Shown here: positions 38,485 through 47,973 of the stretch, piece after piece
How the letters are laid out: each line of letters begins with the position of its first letter
Position numbering within the stretch: the first letter of the stretch is position 1
Assembly: GCF_004346225.1 (NCBI RefSeq)
Contig: NZ_SMAJ01000007.1
Span: 62,001 to 126,000 of the forward strand
DNA length: 64,000 nt
Origin: Paralcaligenes ureilyticus
GTDB taxonomy: Bacteria > Pseudomonadota > Gammaproteobacteria > Burkholderiales > Burkholderiaceae_B
Reading direction: 5' to 3'
Notes under the pieces: model-generated
The model's input: only the letters and a program-made list of their open reading frames with translations
Told to the model about the DNA's origin: nothing
Databases searched by the model: none
Made by a program: the position numbers and the translations under genes

Positions 38485-40757
38485 ACAGAGGTCGACATGG
38501 ATTGGGGCACCCTCTTCGAGAAGTAATTGAGCAAACGCAACCCGTTAAACACCACCAATAAGCTCGCACCCATATCCGCGAATACGGCCATCCATAAGGT
38601 CGCATTGGCGCTTAATGCAAGCACGAGGAAGATAGCCTTGATCCCAATCGCCAACGAAATATTTTGCTTGAGTACCGTCCCGGTCTGCCGGCTCAGGCTG
38701 ATGAAGTCCGCAATTTTGCGCGGATCGTCGTCCATAATGGCCACGTCAGCGGTTTCCAATGCCGTGGCTGTACCGGCGGCGCCCATCGCAAAGCCGATAT
38801 CGGAACGCGCCAAGGCCGGAGCATCGTTCACCCCATCGCCCACCATGCCGACCATCCCGTAGTCGCTTTTTAGCCGGGCGATGGCGGTTTGCTTGTCGTG
38901 TGGCATCAAATTGCCGTGGGCATCCTCGATTCCCAACTGATCGGCAATGGCCCGCGCGGTCGTTGGGTTGTCTCCGGTCAGCATGGTTGCATGAACGCGT
39001 AGGGCTTTAAGAGCGGCCACGGCTTGAACACTCTCGGAGCGAACGGTGTCGGCCACGGCAAATACGGCCACGGGCCCGGCGTGGTGGAATAAGACGATGG
39101 CTGTTTTTCCGGCATTTTCCAGGGCTGCCAAACGGGCTTCCAGCTCGGGAGAACAAACCCCCACCTCTTCAACCAGGCGATGATTGCCAAGGTGCCATGT
39201 TTGGCCGTGGACGCTGCCTGTAACGCCACGGCCATTGAGCACATCGAATTTTTCAACGGGTAGGAGCTGGGCATCCGGCTGTTTTTCCCGCCATCCTGCG
39301 ACCAAGGCTTGTGCAACGGGGTGCGTGCTGTGATCGTCCAGGCTGGCGGCGATCAATAGGGCTTGTTCAATCGGCATGTCGCCAAACGGATTAGCGTCGG
39401 TGAGTACGGGTTTGCCTTGCGTCAGGGTGCCCGTCTTATCGAGCGCCATGGCTTTCAGCAGACGGCCGCTTTCCAGAAAGACGCCGCCCTTGATCAGGAT
39501 TCCGTGCTTGGCCGCCGCTGCCAAGCCGCTGACCACCGTGACAGGCGTCGACACGACCAGGGCACAGGGGCAGGCAATAACGAGCAGCACAAGCGCTTCG
39601 TAGAACCAGGCGCTCCATGTCCCATTGAAAAGCAGCGGGCCAAAGATGGCCACAGCTACCGCAAACACCACCACGGCGGGAGTGTAGAAGCGGGCAAATT
39701 GATCGACGAAACGCTGGGTGGGAGCGCGCTGTGACTGAGCCTGCTGAATGGCGGTAGCGATGCGCGCCAAGGTGCTGTGGCTGGCCAACGCCGAAACAGT
39801 CGCTTCGACAACGCCATCGGTGACGATGCTTCCGGCATAAAGCAGGTCACCCGCTTGCTTGTCCACCGGCAGGCTTTCTCCCGTTATAGGCGCTTGATTG
39901 AGGGCCGCATGGCCGGAATCTACACGAGCGTCCAGCGGCACTCGAGAGCCGGTACGAACGCGAATGCGGGTGCCTACTTCTATACGAGCCACCGGTTGTT
40001 CCAACCAACCCGTATCGGTCTTTACTTCAGCCGTTTCCGGGGCCAGGGCTGTTAGGGATTTGATGGCATGGCGCGCCCGTTCCAGCGATAGGGCTTCGAC
40101 CGCTTCGGCCACAGCGAAGAGGAACACGACCATTGCGGCTTCCGGCCATTTTCCGATGATGACGGCGCCGATCACCGCCAGCGACATCAGAAAGTAAATA
40201 TTAAGGGTCAGATTCTTGATCGCGATCCAGCCCTTTTTTAGCGTCGGCAGGCCAGCACTCATAATGGATATGGCGGCCAAGGCCGCTACCGGCCAGGACG
40301 TCTCCTGTCCGGTGGTCCAGGCGACAACTTCAGCGCTTATCGCAGCGGCTCCGGCGATAGCCAGCAGCCATTTCTGGTGAGTCGCCAGGGCAGGGGAAAT
40401 AGGGGAGGATGGAGTGCTTGCGCCAAGCAGGCTAGGGGCCATATCCAAACTGTCCAGCGCCGTGGTGATGGCTTGTATATCGTCAAGCTGGTGGTGGACG
40501 GTCAGTTCCCGATCAAGTAGATTGAAATCAAGCCCGACAACGCCCGCCATGGGTTCCAGCCTGTTGCGAATTAAACGTTCCTCAGTCGGACAGTCCATTT
40601 TATCGATGCGATAACGCACACAACGCGCGCCTTCGGGTGGCGCAATGGCCTGATTGGCAGCCGTCGGATGACCGGTTTTCATATCCCTGGCGCAACAGGC
40701 ATCGCGATGTTCAGAGTGTGGGTGAAATGCCGTGTTTTGTTTGTCGCTTTGATTCAT
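38481..40757 (-). CDS. cadA: Cd/Zn/Pb-exporting P1B-type ATPase
   Basis: Protein of 758 residues. The N-terminal part has DACCARD and an HMA-like domain with DCPTEE (RIDKMDCPTEERLIRNRLE), typical of ZntA/CadA. CPC at 396-398 (IACPCALVVSTP), TGES, DKTGTLTQG, HPVAQAL and GDGVNDAPAL are all present, so it is a P1B-2 pump that expels Cd2+, Zn2+ and Pb2+ from the cytoplasm. Divergent from cadR, with a CadR-type promoter between them. Confidence 0.94.
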   Translation of the reverse strand: MNQSDKQNTAFHPHSEHRDACCARDMKTGHPTAANQAIAPPEGARCVRYRIDKMDCPTEERLIRNRLEPMAGVVGLDFNLLDRELTVHHQLDDIQAITTALDSLDMAPSLLGASTPSSPISPALATHQKWLLAIAGAAAISAEVVAWTTGQETSWPVAALAAISIMSAGLPTLKKGWIAIKNLTLNIYFLMSLAVIGAVIIGKWPEAAMVVFLFAVAEAVEALSLERARHAIKSLTALAPETAEVKTDTGWLEQPVARIEVGTRIRVRTGSRVPLDARVDSGHAALNQAPITGESLPVDKQAGDLLYAGSIVTDGVVEATVSALASHSTLARIATAIQQAQSQRAPTQRFVDQFARFYTPAVVVFAVAVAIFGPLLFNGTWSAWFYEALVLLVIACPCALVVSTPVTVVSGLAAAAKHGILIKGGVFLESGRLLKAMALDKTGTLTQGKPVLTDANPFGDMPIEQALLIAASLDDHSTHPVAQALVAGWREKQPDAQLLPVEKFDVLNGRGVTGSVHGQTWHLGNHRLVEEVGVCSPELEARLAALENAGKTAIVLFHHAGPVAVFAVADTVRSESVQAVAALKALRVHATMLTGDNPTTARAIADQLGIEDAHGNLMPHDKQTAIARLKSDYGMVGMVGDGVNDAPALARSDIGFAMGAAGTATALETADVAIMDDDPRKIADFISLSRQTGTVLKQNISLAIGIKAIFLVLALSANATLWMAVFADMGASLLVVFNGLRLLNYFSKRVPQSMSTSV

Positions 40758-40785
40758 TACGCCGTACCGTCAAAAGTATGTCATC

Positions 40786-40816
40786 ATTTAATAGTCTGTA
40801 CCTACTACAGGGTCAA
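40786..40816 (-). promoter_or_regulatory. CadR-type promoter for cadA
   Basis: On the minus strand TTGACC, a spacer of 19 bp (or 20 with the alternative -10) with the dyad CTGTAGTAGGTACAG, -10 TTAAAT. It resembles the CadR promoter of pseudomonads. Confidence 0.8.
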
Positions 40817-40836
40817 GCGCAGTTTAGGGACGCATT

Positions 40837-41283
40837 ATGAAAATTGGGGAATTGGCGCAACGCAGTGGCTGCAATATAGAAACCGTGCGCTTTTATGAGC
40901 GTGAAGGGTTGCTCGACGCGCCCGAACGCGATTCGAACGGCTATCGTCGCTATGCCGAGGCCAACTTGGTCGAGCTCAACTTTATTCTCCATTGCCGCTC
41001 GCTGGGCATGGGCTTGCCCGAGGTGCGTACGCTACGCAGTTTTCAAGCCAACCCTGAGCTGGCCTGCGATGAAATCAATCACTTAATCGACAGACATATT
41101 GACCGCACTCACGAGCAGATTGCGGCGCTACGCGTGCTGGAGCAGCAGTTGCGCGCGCTACGGGATACGTGTCACGCCAATCGGAAAACGAGTGAATGCG
41201 GAATTATGCGCAATTTAACGCAGGCCGCCGATGGCCATGAATGCTCGTGTCATTCACACGAAGGAAAGGCGGTCATTGATTGA
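40837..41283 (+). CDS. cadR: Cadmium-responsive MerR-family regulator CadR
   Basis: Protein of 148 residues. N-terminal winged helix (MKIGELAQRSGCNIETVRFYE); metal ligands Cys77 (ELACDEI), Cys112 and Cys121; a His/Cys-rich tail (HECSCHSHE) as in CadR proteins, where it binds additional metal. It lies 79 bases from cadA in divergent orientation. Confidence 0.93.
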   Translation: MKIGELAQRSGCNIETVRFYEREGLLDAPERDSNGYRRYAEANLVELNFILHCRSLGMGLPEVRTLRSFQANPELACDEINHLIDRHIDRTHEQIAALRVLEQQLRALRDTCHANRKTSECGIMRNLTQAADGHECSCHSHEGKAVID

Positions 41284-41358
41284 GGCTTGGAAAATGAGGT
41301 GGCACAAGGATTGCACCACATGGGAGTACTACCTCCGTGCTGACTTGGTCAGTCGTAG

Positions 41359-41436
41359 CTTACTAGCGCCAAACGCGAAAATAATAGTGTTCAGGGCAAC
41401 ACTAAAATCAGCAATCAGTGGGCACTGGGGCAAGGT
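41359..41436 (-). pseudogene. Remnant of the CPLP-protein gene
   Basis: About 78 bases match 23717-23793, the signal-peptide region of the gene at 23396-23803 (shared ACTAAAATCA and GTGGGCACTGGGG). The rest of the gene is gone. Like the original it is followed by a DUF4148 gene, so an old segmental duplication is likely. The rest of 41284-41612 holds nothing recognisable. Confidence 0.7.
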
Positions 41437-41612
41437 CGGTACAAGAGGGGCCAGAAATAGCAATGGCTAGGTTGTACATCCTGAAAACAAAGAGAAGCTG
41501 TGTCACTGTCTGCGACAGATATCTAAATAATGATAACGCCCGATGACGTTATCATTTCCATTAGGCGAGGGGGTTAATCTCGGTAGGTCGGCCCTTTTGT
41601 TTTATTCGATGT

Positions 41613-41981
41613 TTAGTTTGGAGTCGGCCCATGGCCTTCGGCGTTATAGGCGACAAGTTCGGCCTGCACCTCTGCGCGAGTCTTGGGGCTAGAGGAAGGA
41701 GTCTCGGATGGGTAATCCCCCTCGCCGCGGCTTAATGTGCCTGCCATGCGAGCGTCGGCCAGCTCGGCCCGCACGTCTTGGCGAGTCTTGGAGTTGGAGG
41801 TCTTCAGAGCCGGCGGATAATCCAACTCACCACGGCTTAAAAGGCCCTGAGCGCTCGCCTCTTGCAATTCAGCGATAACCTGCGCTCGGGTTTTAGTTGA
41901 TGGCGCATCCACATGGGCGGCTTGTGCCGCGCCAGCGATTAGCGAAAGAGAAATCATCAATGCACTCACTATAGTTTTCAT
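41613..41981 (-). CDS. DUF4148-type periplasmic protein with three repeats (copy 2)
   Basis: Protein of 122 residues, paralogue of 24009-24386: almost the same signal peptide (MKTIVSALMISLSLIAGAAQAA) and three repeats of KTRA-V-AEL--A---G-LSRGE-DYP. Start at 41981 fixed by the signal peptide. Two CopR-like boxes (42104-42119 and 42144-42159) lie upstream, so it is probably induced by CopRS. Function unknown. Confidence 0.84.
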   Translation of the reverse strand: MKTIVSALMISLSLIAGAAQAAHVDAPSTKTRAQVIAELQEASAQGLLSRGELDYPPALKTSNSKTRQDVRAELADARMAGTLSRGEGDYPSETPSSSPKTRAEVQAELVAYNAEGHGPTPN

Positions 41982-42103
41982 ACGAACTCCATCTATTAAA
42001 TAAAAACAACAAACCGGCGATGTGTTGCCGACCTTGCGCATCGCAAAAGGTTGTCGATGGAGATACTTTAACGAATCGCTCCCAACAGTTAGAGGACACC
42101 CCG

Positions 42104-42119
42104 ATTACATTTTCGTCAC
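42104..42119. promoter_or_regulatory. CopR-like box (degenerate)
   Basis: ATTACATTTTCGTCAC keeps the left half-site ATTACA and is close to the box at 51314, also before a DUF4148 gene. Confidence 0.5.
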
Positions 42120-42143
42120 GCTGATGAGCCAATCCTCATATTA

Positions 42144-42159
42144 ATTACAGTCGTGTAAT
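42144..42159. promoter_or_regulatory. CopR-like box
   Basis: ATTACA-GTCG-TGTAAT: the same 6-4-6 palindrome as the boxes before copA and copR, with a different centre. Confidence 0.55.
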
Positions 42160-42336
42160 CTTACTGCCAGCGCCGATACGACGGCGTCTGCGCTGACTAG
42201 CCGGTGCGTTGTTTCCGTTTACCGGGTTGCTGCTCTCGCCCATGCTTGCCGCGCTCGCGATGAGCTTAAGCTCCGCCTCGGTCGTGACGAATACGCTACG
42301 GTTGCCCAAGACGAGATAAAGGGCCCTGCGGGCCAA
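42145..42336 (-). CDS. Doubtful small protein after the cytochrome gene
   Basis: A frame of 63 codons starting with TTG four bases after the cytochrome stop. The first half looks protein-like (ALYLVLGNRSVFVTTEAELKLIASAASMG), the second half is basic and low-complexity (QRRRRRIG). No ribosome binding site of its own; it might be translated by coupling. It overlaps a CopR-like box at its end. It may be a relic. Confidence 0.3.
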   Translation of the reverse strand: MARRALYLVLGNRSVFVTTEAELKLIASAASMGESSNPVNGNNAPASQRRRRRIGAGSKITRL

Positions 42337-42340
42337 GCCA

Positions 42341-42826
42341 TTACTGCGGTGGTTGCTGCGTGATTTCCTTCTGGGCGTCCAGCGCCTGTTTGGGCCAGGA
42401 ACTCTTGATATAAGCCAGCACGGCCTGGATGTCCTGGTCGGTCAACGACTTGCCATAGGCCGGCATATCGCTGACGTATCCAGGTGGGGCCGTCACACCG
42501 GGCACGAGACCATTTTTAATGATGTCAATCAAAACAGCGTCCGGATGATGCCAGGTGTGTCCCGTCTCATCGTGCGGTGGCGCGGGCAAGCGTCCATTAG
42601 GCTGACGTATCCGCCAGTCCGGCTGGCCCTCCAGCTTCGCGCCATGGCAGGCGGCACAGTTGTTGGCGTAGATTTTCTTGCCATGGGTTACAAGCCTTTG
42701 GTCGGAGGGATCAACATAAGCCGCCCCTGAATTCATGAAGGATCCGTATATAAGCGTGCCGACACCAAGTACCAAAAGGCTGACCAGGCCGACGACCGCT
42801 ACTTTCTTTTTCAGAGCCATTGCCAT
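42341..42826 (-). CDS. Membrane-anchored c-type cytochrome
   Basis: Protein of 161 residues with an N-terminal anchor (VAVVGLVSLLVLGVGTLIYG) and one haem site CAACH in NNCAACHGAKLEGQPDW; the distal Met is probably in SDMPAYGKSL. It is a class I cytochrome facing the periplasm. The third-codon region has two in-frame ATGs; 42826 fits AAGGA best. It ends the copA operon and could take electrons from CopA-type copper oxidation, which is inference. Confidence 0.87.
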   Translation of the reverse strand: MAMALKKKVAVVGLVSLLVLGVGTLIYGSFMNSGAAYVDPSDQRLVTHGKKIYANNCAACHGAKLEGQPDWRIRQPNGRLPAPPHDETGHTWHHPDAVLIDIIKNGLVPGVTAPPGYVSDMPAYGKSLTDQDIQAVLAYIKSSWPKQALDAQKEITQQPPQ

Positions 42827-42905
42827 TGAAGCCATCCTTGTGTATTGAATCGCATGATAAAGGCAAGGAGTAGGCTACCCTTGTCCGGACAGTACCTATA
42901 TGGGC

Positions 42906-43487
42906 TCACTCTTGGACGTAGGAGGCCAATAGTCGTTTTGCCGGCATGGGATCCACCGGCTGATCATTGATTCGCAGCTCATAGTGCAAATGAGGGCCTG
43001 TTGACGTCCCGGTGGAACCGACATACCCAATGATTTGGCCTTTTTCTACGTCGGCGCCTTGCTTCAGACCCTTCTTGAATCGGCTTTGATGTGCATAGAC
43101 AGTGGAATAGGCATTGCCATGGTCTACGAAAATAACTTTCCCGTACCCGTTTTGAACGCCAATAAAAGCGATCTTCCCGGGTGCGGTCGCTCTGATGGGT
43201 GTCCCCTTGGGTGCCGCGTAATCAATGCCTTGATGGCCTGTCCACTGGCCCGATACCGGATGCAATCGGTAACCGAAAGCCGAGTTGATTTTTACACGTT
43301 CGCTAAGCGGTGTTTTAAGAAACATCTTCTGCAAGCTCTCCCGCCGAGAGGGCACTTTATGAGGGTAGTTGCCGAGCACGCGGACGGGACCCTCAATGAT
43401 AGAGACCAGGCTCACCTCCGAGGCCACGGCGGTATTTGCCACAAGGCAAGCGATGATAAGAAGGGGTGTTTTTAACATCGTGTACAT
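42906..43487 (-). CDS. M23-family peptidoglycan endopeptidase
   Basis: Secreted protein of 193 residues with a signal peptide (ending ANTAVASE) and a LytM/M23 domain: zinc ligands HQGID and HLHYE, with core GYRLHPVSGQWTGHQGIDYAAPKGTPI. It cleaves peptide cross-bridges in peptidoglycan. It is unusual in a copper operon; it may remodel the wall for envelope proteins or repair damage. Downstream of the cupredoxin gene, after a 222-base gap (43488-43709) that holds no gene. Confidence 0.86.
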   Translation of the reverse strand: MYTMLKTPLLIIACLVANTAVASEVSLVSIIEGPVRVLGNYPHKVPSRRESLQKMFLKTPLSERVKINSAFGYRLHPVSGQWTGHQGIDYAAPKGTPIRATAPGKIAFIGVQNGYGKVIFVDHGNAYSTVYAHQSRFKKGLKQGADVEKGQIIGYVGSTGTSTGPHLHYELRINDQPVDPMPAKRLLASYVQE

Positions 43488-43709
43488 ATCATGTAAGAAA
43501 TATTCGGATGGTGTTGGAGCACACCTTACCTTTCGTCGCCGAGATGGCCTCTGGTGGGTTCAGGAGGGCGTGCATCGACCGTGGCAACAGCCCTAGCCGT
43601 AAATCTTGATAAGCGGCGCTGCCATCCCGCGATGGATTCACTCTTGCGGCGGCTGGGCAACCCTCGCGAAATGGATTAACAGTTCCTTGGACAGCGCCGC
43701 TATGTGGCG

Positions 43710-44216
43710 TCACCCTATTATTTTTACCTGACCGACCATGCCGGCTTCCATATGTCCCGGGACCAGGCAGGCAAAGTCCACCGTTCCTGTTTGGGGGAAC
43801 TGCCAAACCATACCGCCTTTTTGGCCGGGATTAAGCGTAATCATATTGGATTCGGCATGCTTCATCCCAGGCATCTTGCGCATCATCTCCGCATGTTCCT
43901 TCAGTTCGGCCGTCGTGCCGATCATCATTTCATGAGGAATCTTGCCGGCATTTTTAACCAGAAACCGGACCGTCTCGCCCGGCTTGACATTGATTTGGCC
44001 TGGGGTGAAACGCATGGTATCGTCCAAGACGAGTTCAATGGTACGAGTGACCTTGGCCGCATTGCCAGGTTGTCCGATGGCCACATCGGCTTTTTTCATA
44101 CTGGACATGTCATGGCCGGGCATGGATTTCATATCATGACCTCCGGTGTGGCCACCGGCGGCCAAAGCCAGAGCGGGCAAGGTGCTCAATAACAGTATGG
44201 ACAATGCTTTCTTCAT
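43710..44216 (-). CDS. Periplasmic cupredoxin
   Basis: Protein of 168 residues: signal peptide (ending LPALALAAGG), a His/Met-rich stretch (GHTGGHDMKSMPGHDMSSM), and a plastocyanin/azurin-like domain with copper ligands His (KIPHEMMIG), Cys (FACLVPGHMEAGM), His and Met. Such proteins, sometimes called CopI-like, are linked to copper tolerance and may move electrons or bind Cu. Follows copB. Confidence 0.88.
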   Translation of the reverse strand: MKKALSILLLSTLPALALAAGGHTGGHDMKSMPGHDMSSMKKADVAIGQPGNAAKVTRTIELVLDDTMRFTPGQINVKPGETVRFLVKNAGKIPHEMMIGTTAELKEHAEMMRKMPGMKHAESNMITLNPGQKGGMVWQFPQTGTVDFACLVPGHMEAGMVGQVKIIG

Positions 44217-44279
44217 AAGAATCCCTTATTCGAGTGAATAGATCAGGAGGGTCGAGTGCGACCCTTTCGGGTAAAACCT

Positions 44280-45407
44280 TTAAAACCGAAAGCTCACGCC
44301 CGCAACGAACCGGGTTTCGGTGGGGCGTTCGCCTGAAGCGCGAGCAAAATTCGCCGTTTGGCCAAACTTGCCGGCCCATTCCACGCCGATATACGGCACA
44401 AACTGGCGCGTGACCTCATACTTCAAGCGTAGACCGGCCGTGGCATCCGATAGGCCACTGCCGATTTCCCGCGCCTCATCGCGCTTGCCGTAAAAATTGA
44501 CTTCCACCCTGGGTTGCAGAATCAGTCGTTGCGTGAGCAGTAAGTCATATTCTGTGCTCAGGCGCAGGGCGGTTCGACCATTGTTGCCGACATACGCCGT
44601 GGCATCGACATTGAACCAGTAGGGGGCCAGGCCCTGAACGCCGAAAGCCAGCCATCCTCGATTCGGCCCAATCCCGTGGTCAAAGCGCACACCCAACTGG
44701 CTATCCCAAAACGTCGAGATGGCATGCCCCCATAACAACTCTGTTCGGGAATCCAGCAACTTGCCCCTCGCCACTTCGCCTTCGGCCTTCAATACCGCCC
44801 GATTGTAGGTGCCGCCAAACCAGGCTTGCCCCTCATAGGCCATCCATTCATTACCCCGTGCTCCTCTGACGTACTCCAGTCGATCCACCAGCACGGACGC
44901 GAAATTGTGCTCGTCTGACATGCGTAGGCGCTGTGCGGAGCCCAGCGAATACTTACCCGCATCCAGGGTGTAGCCGTCGGAATAAGCGTTGGGGTCGCGC
45001 GCATCGGGCGGCGCCGATCCGCCTTGCATCTGCATGGCGCCATGGTCCATTTCACCGCTACCTTGGCTCATGGCCCCCATGTCGGGCTTTTTGGCCGAGG
45101 GTTTTGCCTGGCTTTCCCCGTGATTCATGCCTGGCATGGCGCTGGATGTCTCACTCGGGCTTTTTGTGTTCATGGCACCATGGTCCATGCCCGGCATATT
45201 CATTTTGCTGTGATCCATGCCGGGCATGCTGGCTCCATCCGTGGTCGGACTGGCTGGTGTGGCCACATGGCCGCTATGTGCGTTATACGCTTGGGCGTAG
45301 GAAAAAATTGGCGTGAAACCCGCCGTAGCGATAGCGACCACAAGGAATTTCTTCTTTAAACGTCTATTCATGGCCAGGATTCTCTTCTTGTCGTGGGTTG
45401 CGTTCAT
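44280..45407 (-). CDS. copB: Outer-membrane copper resistance protein CopB
   Basis: Protein of 375 residues. A signal region is followed by a Met/His-rich part (MPGMDHSKMNMPGMDHG repeats) and from about residue 145 a beta-barrel domain typical of CopB/PcoB, ending in Phe (FVAGVSFRF). It binds copper at the outer membrane. Its ATG overlaps the TGA of copA (ATGA), so the start at 45407 is firm. Confidence 0.94.
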   Translation of the reverse strand: MNATHDKKRILAMNRRLKKKFLVVAIATAGFTPIFSYAQAYNAHSGHVATPASPTTDGASMPGMDHSKMNMPGMDHGAMNTKSPSETSSAMPGMNHGESQAKPSAKKPDMGAMSQGSGEMDHGAMQMQGGSAPPDARDPNAYSDGYTLDAGKYSLGSAQRLRMSDEHNFASVLVDRLEYVRGARGNEWMAYEGQAWFGGTYNRAVLKAEGEVARGKLLDSRTELLWGHAISTFWDSQLGVRFDHGIGPNRGWLAFGVQGLAPYWFNVDATAYVGNNGRTALRLSTEYDLLLTQRLILQPRVEVNFYGKRDEAREIGSGLSDATAGLRLKYEVTRQFVPYIGVEWAGKFGQTANFARASGERPTETRFVAGVSFRF

Positions 45408-47278
45408 GCCACCACCACTTCACGGAACATGCCCATGTCCATATGGAGCATAAGGTGGCAATGCCAGGCCCAACGGCCCAATGCGTCGGCGGTCACGAGA
45501 AAGCTGATGCGTTGCGCGGGTTGCACGGGGATCGTGTGGCGGCGTGCCTGGAAGGCGCCGTCGGGCGTTTCCAGTTCGCTCCACATGCCATGCAGATGCA
45601 TGGGGTGCGTCATCATGGTGTCGTTGTGCAAAATGACCCTCACCCGCTCGCCATAGCGAAAATGCACGGGGGTGGATTGACCAAACTCCACCCCATCGAA
45701 CGACCAGGTATAGCGCTCCATATTGCCGGTAAGATGCAGCTCAATTTCGCGCTCGGCTCCGCGCGGATCCATCGGCCCGCCAAGAGTGTGCAAATCGGCC
45801 AAAGTGAGCACGTGCCGGCCGTTGTTGCGCAGCCCAATGCCGGGGTCATCCAGATTGGTGCGCGGCATATCGACGTGCATATCGGTGCTCGGACCGTACT
45901 CGGTCTTCGCATGGCGCACCTTAGTGCTTGCTTTGTCCTTACTCATGGCGCTATGGTCCATACCCGCCATGTTGGCGTGATTCATGCCTGCCATCGATCC
46001 GTGGTTCATGCCCGCCATACTGCCTGCGCTCATGCCGGCCATTGCCCCATGATTCATTCCCGCCATGGCAGGCTGATCCGAACCGCCGTGATCCATGCCT
46101 GCCATCCCCGCCATGCCGCCACCCATGGCGCCCATCATGTCAGCCATGGAAAGCCACTCGGGCTTATCCACATGGGGTACCGCCGCTACAACCCCCGCTC
46201 GCATTGCCAAGGTGCCGCGGGCATACCCGGTGCGATCCATGGACTGCGCGAAGAGGGTGTAGGCGTCGTCTTTGGGCTCGACGATAACGTCATACGTCTC
46301 TCCTGGCCCGAAGCGAAATTCATCCACAGTCACAGGCTCGATGTTCTGTCCGTCGGCTTGGACAACTGTCAATTTCAGACCGGGAATACGTATGTCGTAA
46401 AAGGTGTTCGCCGCCCCGTTAATGAAACGCAGGCGCACGCGCTCGCCTGCGCGAAAGAGCCCGGTCCAGTTGCCGGCGGGCGTCGTGCCATTCATTAAGT
46501 ACGTGAGCACATTGGACGATAAATCGTTCAGATCGGTCGGGCTCATGCGCATCTCGTTCCACATCTTGCGCTTATCGATCGCCGCTTTGACGCCATTGCG
46601 GGATGCATCCTGGAAGAAATCCACCACGGTCGGCTGGTTGTAGTTGTAGTAATCCCCCTGCATTTTCAGCTTGGCCAGCACGCGCATGGGGTCTTCATCG
46701 GTCCAGTCCGAGAGCTGAACCACATACTCACGATCAGCGCGAACCGGGTCGCTTTGGGCGGGCTCAATCACAATCGCGCCTATCATGCCCGTCGCTTCTT
46801 GCATGCCTGAATGCGAGTGGTACCAATACGTGCCGTTTTGCTCGACCTTGAAGCGGTAGGTGAACGTTTTCCCCGGGGCAATGCCAGGAAAACTGATACC
46901 CGGTACACCGTCCATCTGAAAGGGCAAAATGATGCCGTGCCAGTGGATCGAGGTTGCTTCTTTTAGCCGGTTTGTGACGCGTATGGTGACCGTATCGCCT
47001 TCACGCCAGCGTAAGGTGGGCCCCGGAAGCGATCCGTTGATGGTGGTGGCCATTCGTGGGTTACCGGTAAAATTCACCGGCGACTCCCCAATTTCAAGAT
47101 TGAATTCAGTCCCCGAGAGCACCGCCGGCGTACCCGTTCGGGAATTGCTCGACTGAGCCCAAGCCGTGCGGGCAAAGGGCGACAAGCCCAGCAGAACCCC
47201 ACCGGCCGCGAGTCCTTGAACGAATCGGCGACGGGGCAATAGAGGCAGAGCTAGAGAAGGCGGAAGCGGACGGTTCAC
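45404..47278 (-). CDS. copA: Periplasmic multicopper oxidase CopA
   Basis: Protein of 624 residues exported by the Tat path (twin Arg in PRRRFVQGLAAGG). Copper sites: HWHG, WYHSHSG, HPMHLHG and HCHLMLHMDMG. Between about 395 and 465 it has many MDHG/MAGM-type Met-His repeats that store Cu+. It oxidises Cu+ to Cu2+. The upstream box ATTACAATTTTGTAAT at 47398 matches the one before copR, so CopRS control is likely. Confidence 0.96.
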   Translation of the reverse strand: MNRPLPPSLALPLLPRRRFVQGLAAGGVLLGLSPFARTAWAQSSNSRTGTPAVLSGTEFNLEIGESPVNFTGNPRMATTINGSLPGPTLRWREGDTVTIRVTNRLKEATSIHWHGIILPFQMDGVPGISFPGIAPGKTFTYRFKVEQNGTYWYHSHSGMQEATGMIGAIVIEPAQSDPVRADREYVVQLSDWTDEDPMRVLAKLKMQGDYYNYNQPTVVDFFQDASRNGVKAAIDKRKMWNEMRMSPTDLNDLSSNVLTYLMNGTTPAGNWTGLFRAGERVRLRFINGAANTFYDIRIPGLKLTVVQADGQNIEPVTVDEFRFGPGETYDVIVEPKDDAYTLFAQSMDRTGYARGTLAMRAGVVAAVPHVDKPEWLSMADMMGAMGGGMAGMAGMDHGGSDQPAMAGMNHGAMAGMSAGSMAGMNHGSMAGMNHANMAGMDHSAMSKDKASTKVRHAKTEYGPSTDMHVDMPRTNLDDPGIGLRNNGRHVLTLADLHTLGGPMDPRGAEREIELHLTGNMERYTWSFDGVEFGQSTPVHFRYGERVRVILHNDTMMTHPMHLHGMWSELETPDGAFQARRHTIPVQPAQRISFLVTADALGRWAWHCHLMLHMDMGMFREVVVA

Positions 47279-47397
47279 GTGAGCGTATCCTAGAATCAGA
47301 AGAGTCTAAAAAACGACCACGTACAGTGGCCGCAACATTAATCAGGTCAATGACCAGCACTTTAACGACGTGCTCATGTCGGTTCGATGATGCCGGA

Positions 47398-47413
47398 ATT
47401 ACAATTTTGTAAT
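47398..47413. promoter_or_regulatory. CopR box upstream of copA
   Basis: ATTACAATTTTGTAAT, identical over 16 bases to the box at 48476-48491. It lies between copA and the DUF2933 gene. Confidence 0.8.
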
Positions 47414-47419
47414 GTGGAG

Positions 47420-47653
47420 CTAGTGTCTGCTTGGACCATACAATGGCTTGGAGGGTGTTTTATAGGTTTTATCCTTTTCGACACTGAGCTCTTTCTCGCA
47501 CGACGGCATGGCTTTCATCATGAAAGCCATCATCAACGGGCACATCAGAAAGAACAAGAACGGAGCGCTGACGGCAATCCATTCACGCGCAACGGGCAAG
47601 GTCGCGTACGCCACGGCGATGACAACACCAAGGCCAAGGCTCGTCTTCATCAT
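47420..47653 (-). CDS. DUF2933-type small membrane protein (copy 3)
   Basis: Protein of 77 residues with two membrane segments (LGLGVVIAVAYATLP and VSAPFLFFLMCPLMMAFMMKAM) and a charged tail. Third member of the family in this window. It reads toward copA and may be transcribed with it; an imperfect half-site (ACATCTTTGTCATGTA near 47763) stands upstream. Confidence 0.8.
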   Translation of the reverse strand: MMKTSLGLGVVIAVAYATLPVAREWIAVSAPFLFFLMCPLMMAFMMKAMPSCEKELSVEKDKTYKTPSKPLYGPSRH

Positions 47654-47911
47654 CGTTTCCTCGGGTAGGTAAGCCGCCTTCAGATCCCCCGGGCAACTAG
47701 GAATGAGCGGTGGCTAATACACTGTAGCGAGCCTTTTCTGTCAACCCGATTACGCCCTCATACATCTTTGTCATGTAGGTGCCACGCTTTAACGGCGGCC
47801 AAGCAACTTCTCGTTACGAAGCGAAACTAGAAATAGTGGCCGCCAACCTTACCCCGCGTAAGAATTCGATCGTATTGCAGAAAAAGCCGGTAAATGCGAC
47901 ATCGGGCCGGC

Positions 47912-47942
47912 TTGACATTGTCATAGCAGGAAGGTTTACAGT
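47912..47942 (+). promoter_or_regulatory. CueR-type promoter for the CopZ-like gene
   Basis: TTGACA, 19-bp spacer ending CAGGAAGGTT, TACAGT. One of seven CueR-type promoters, and the one farthest from cueR. Confidence 0.78.
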
Positions 47943-47973
47943 ATTGTTGTGCGGTGTTGCCTAGGGAGATGCA

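Noticed and set aside
45398..46498. Plus-strand frame of 366 codons rich in His and Cys
   Set aside because: It is the reverse reading of the Met/His repeat region of copA.
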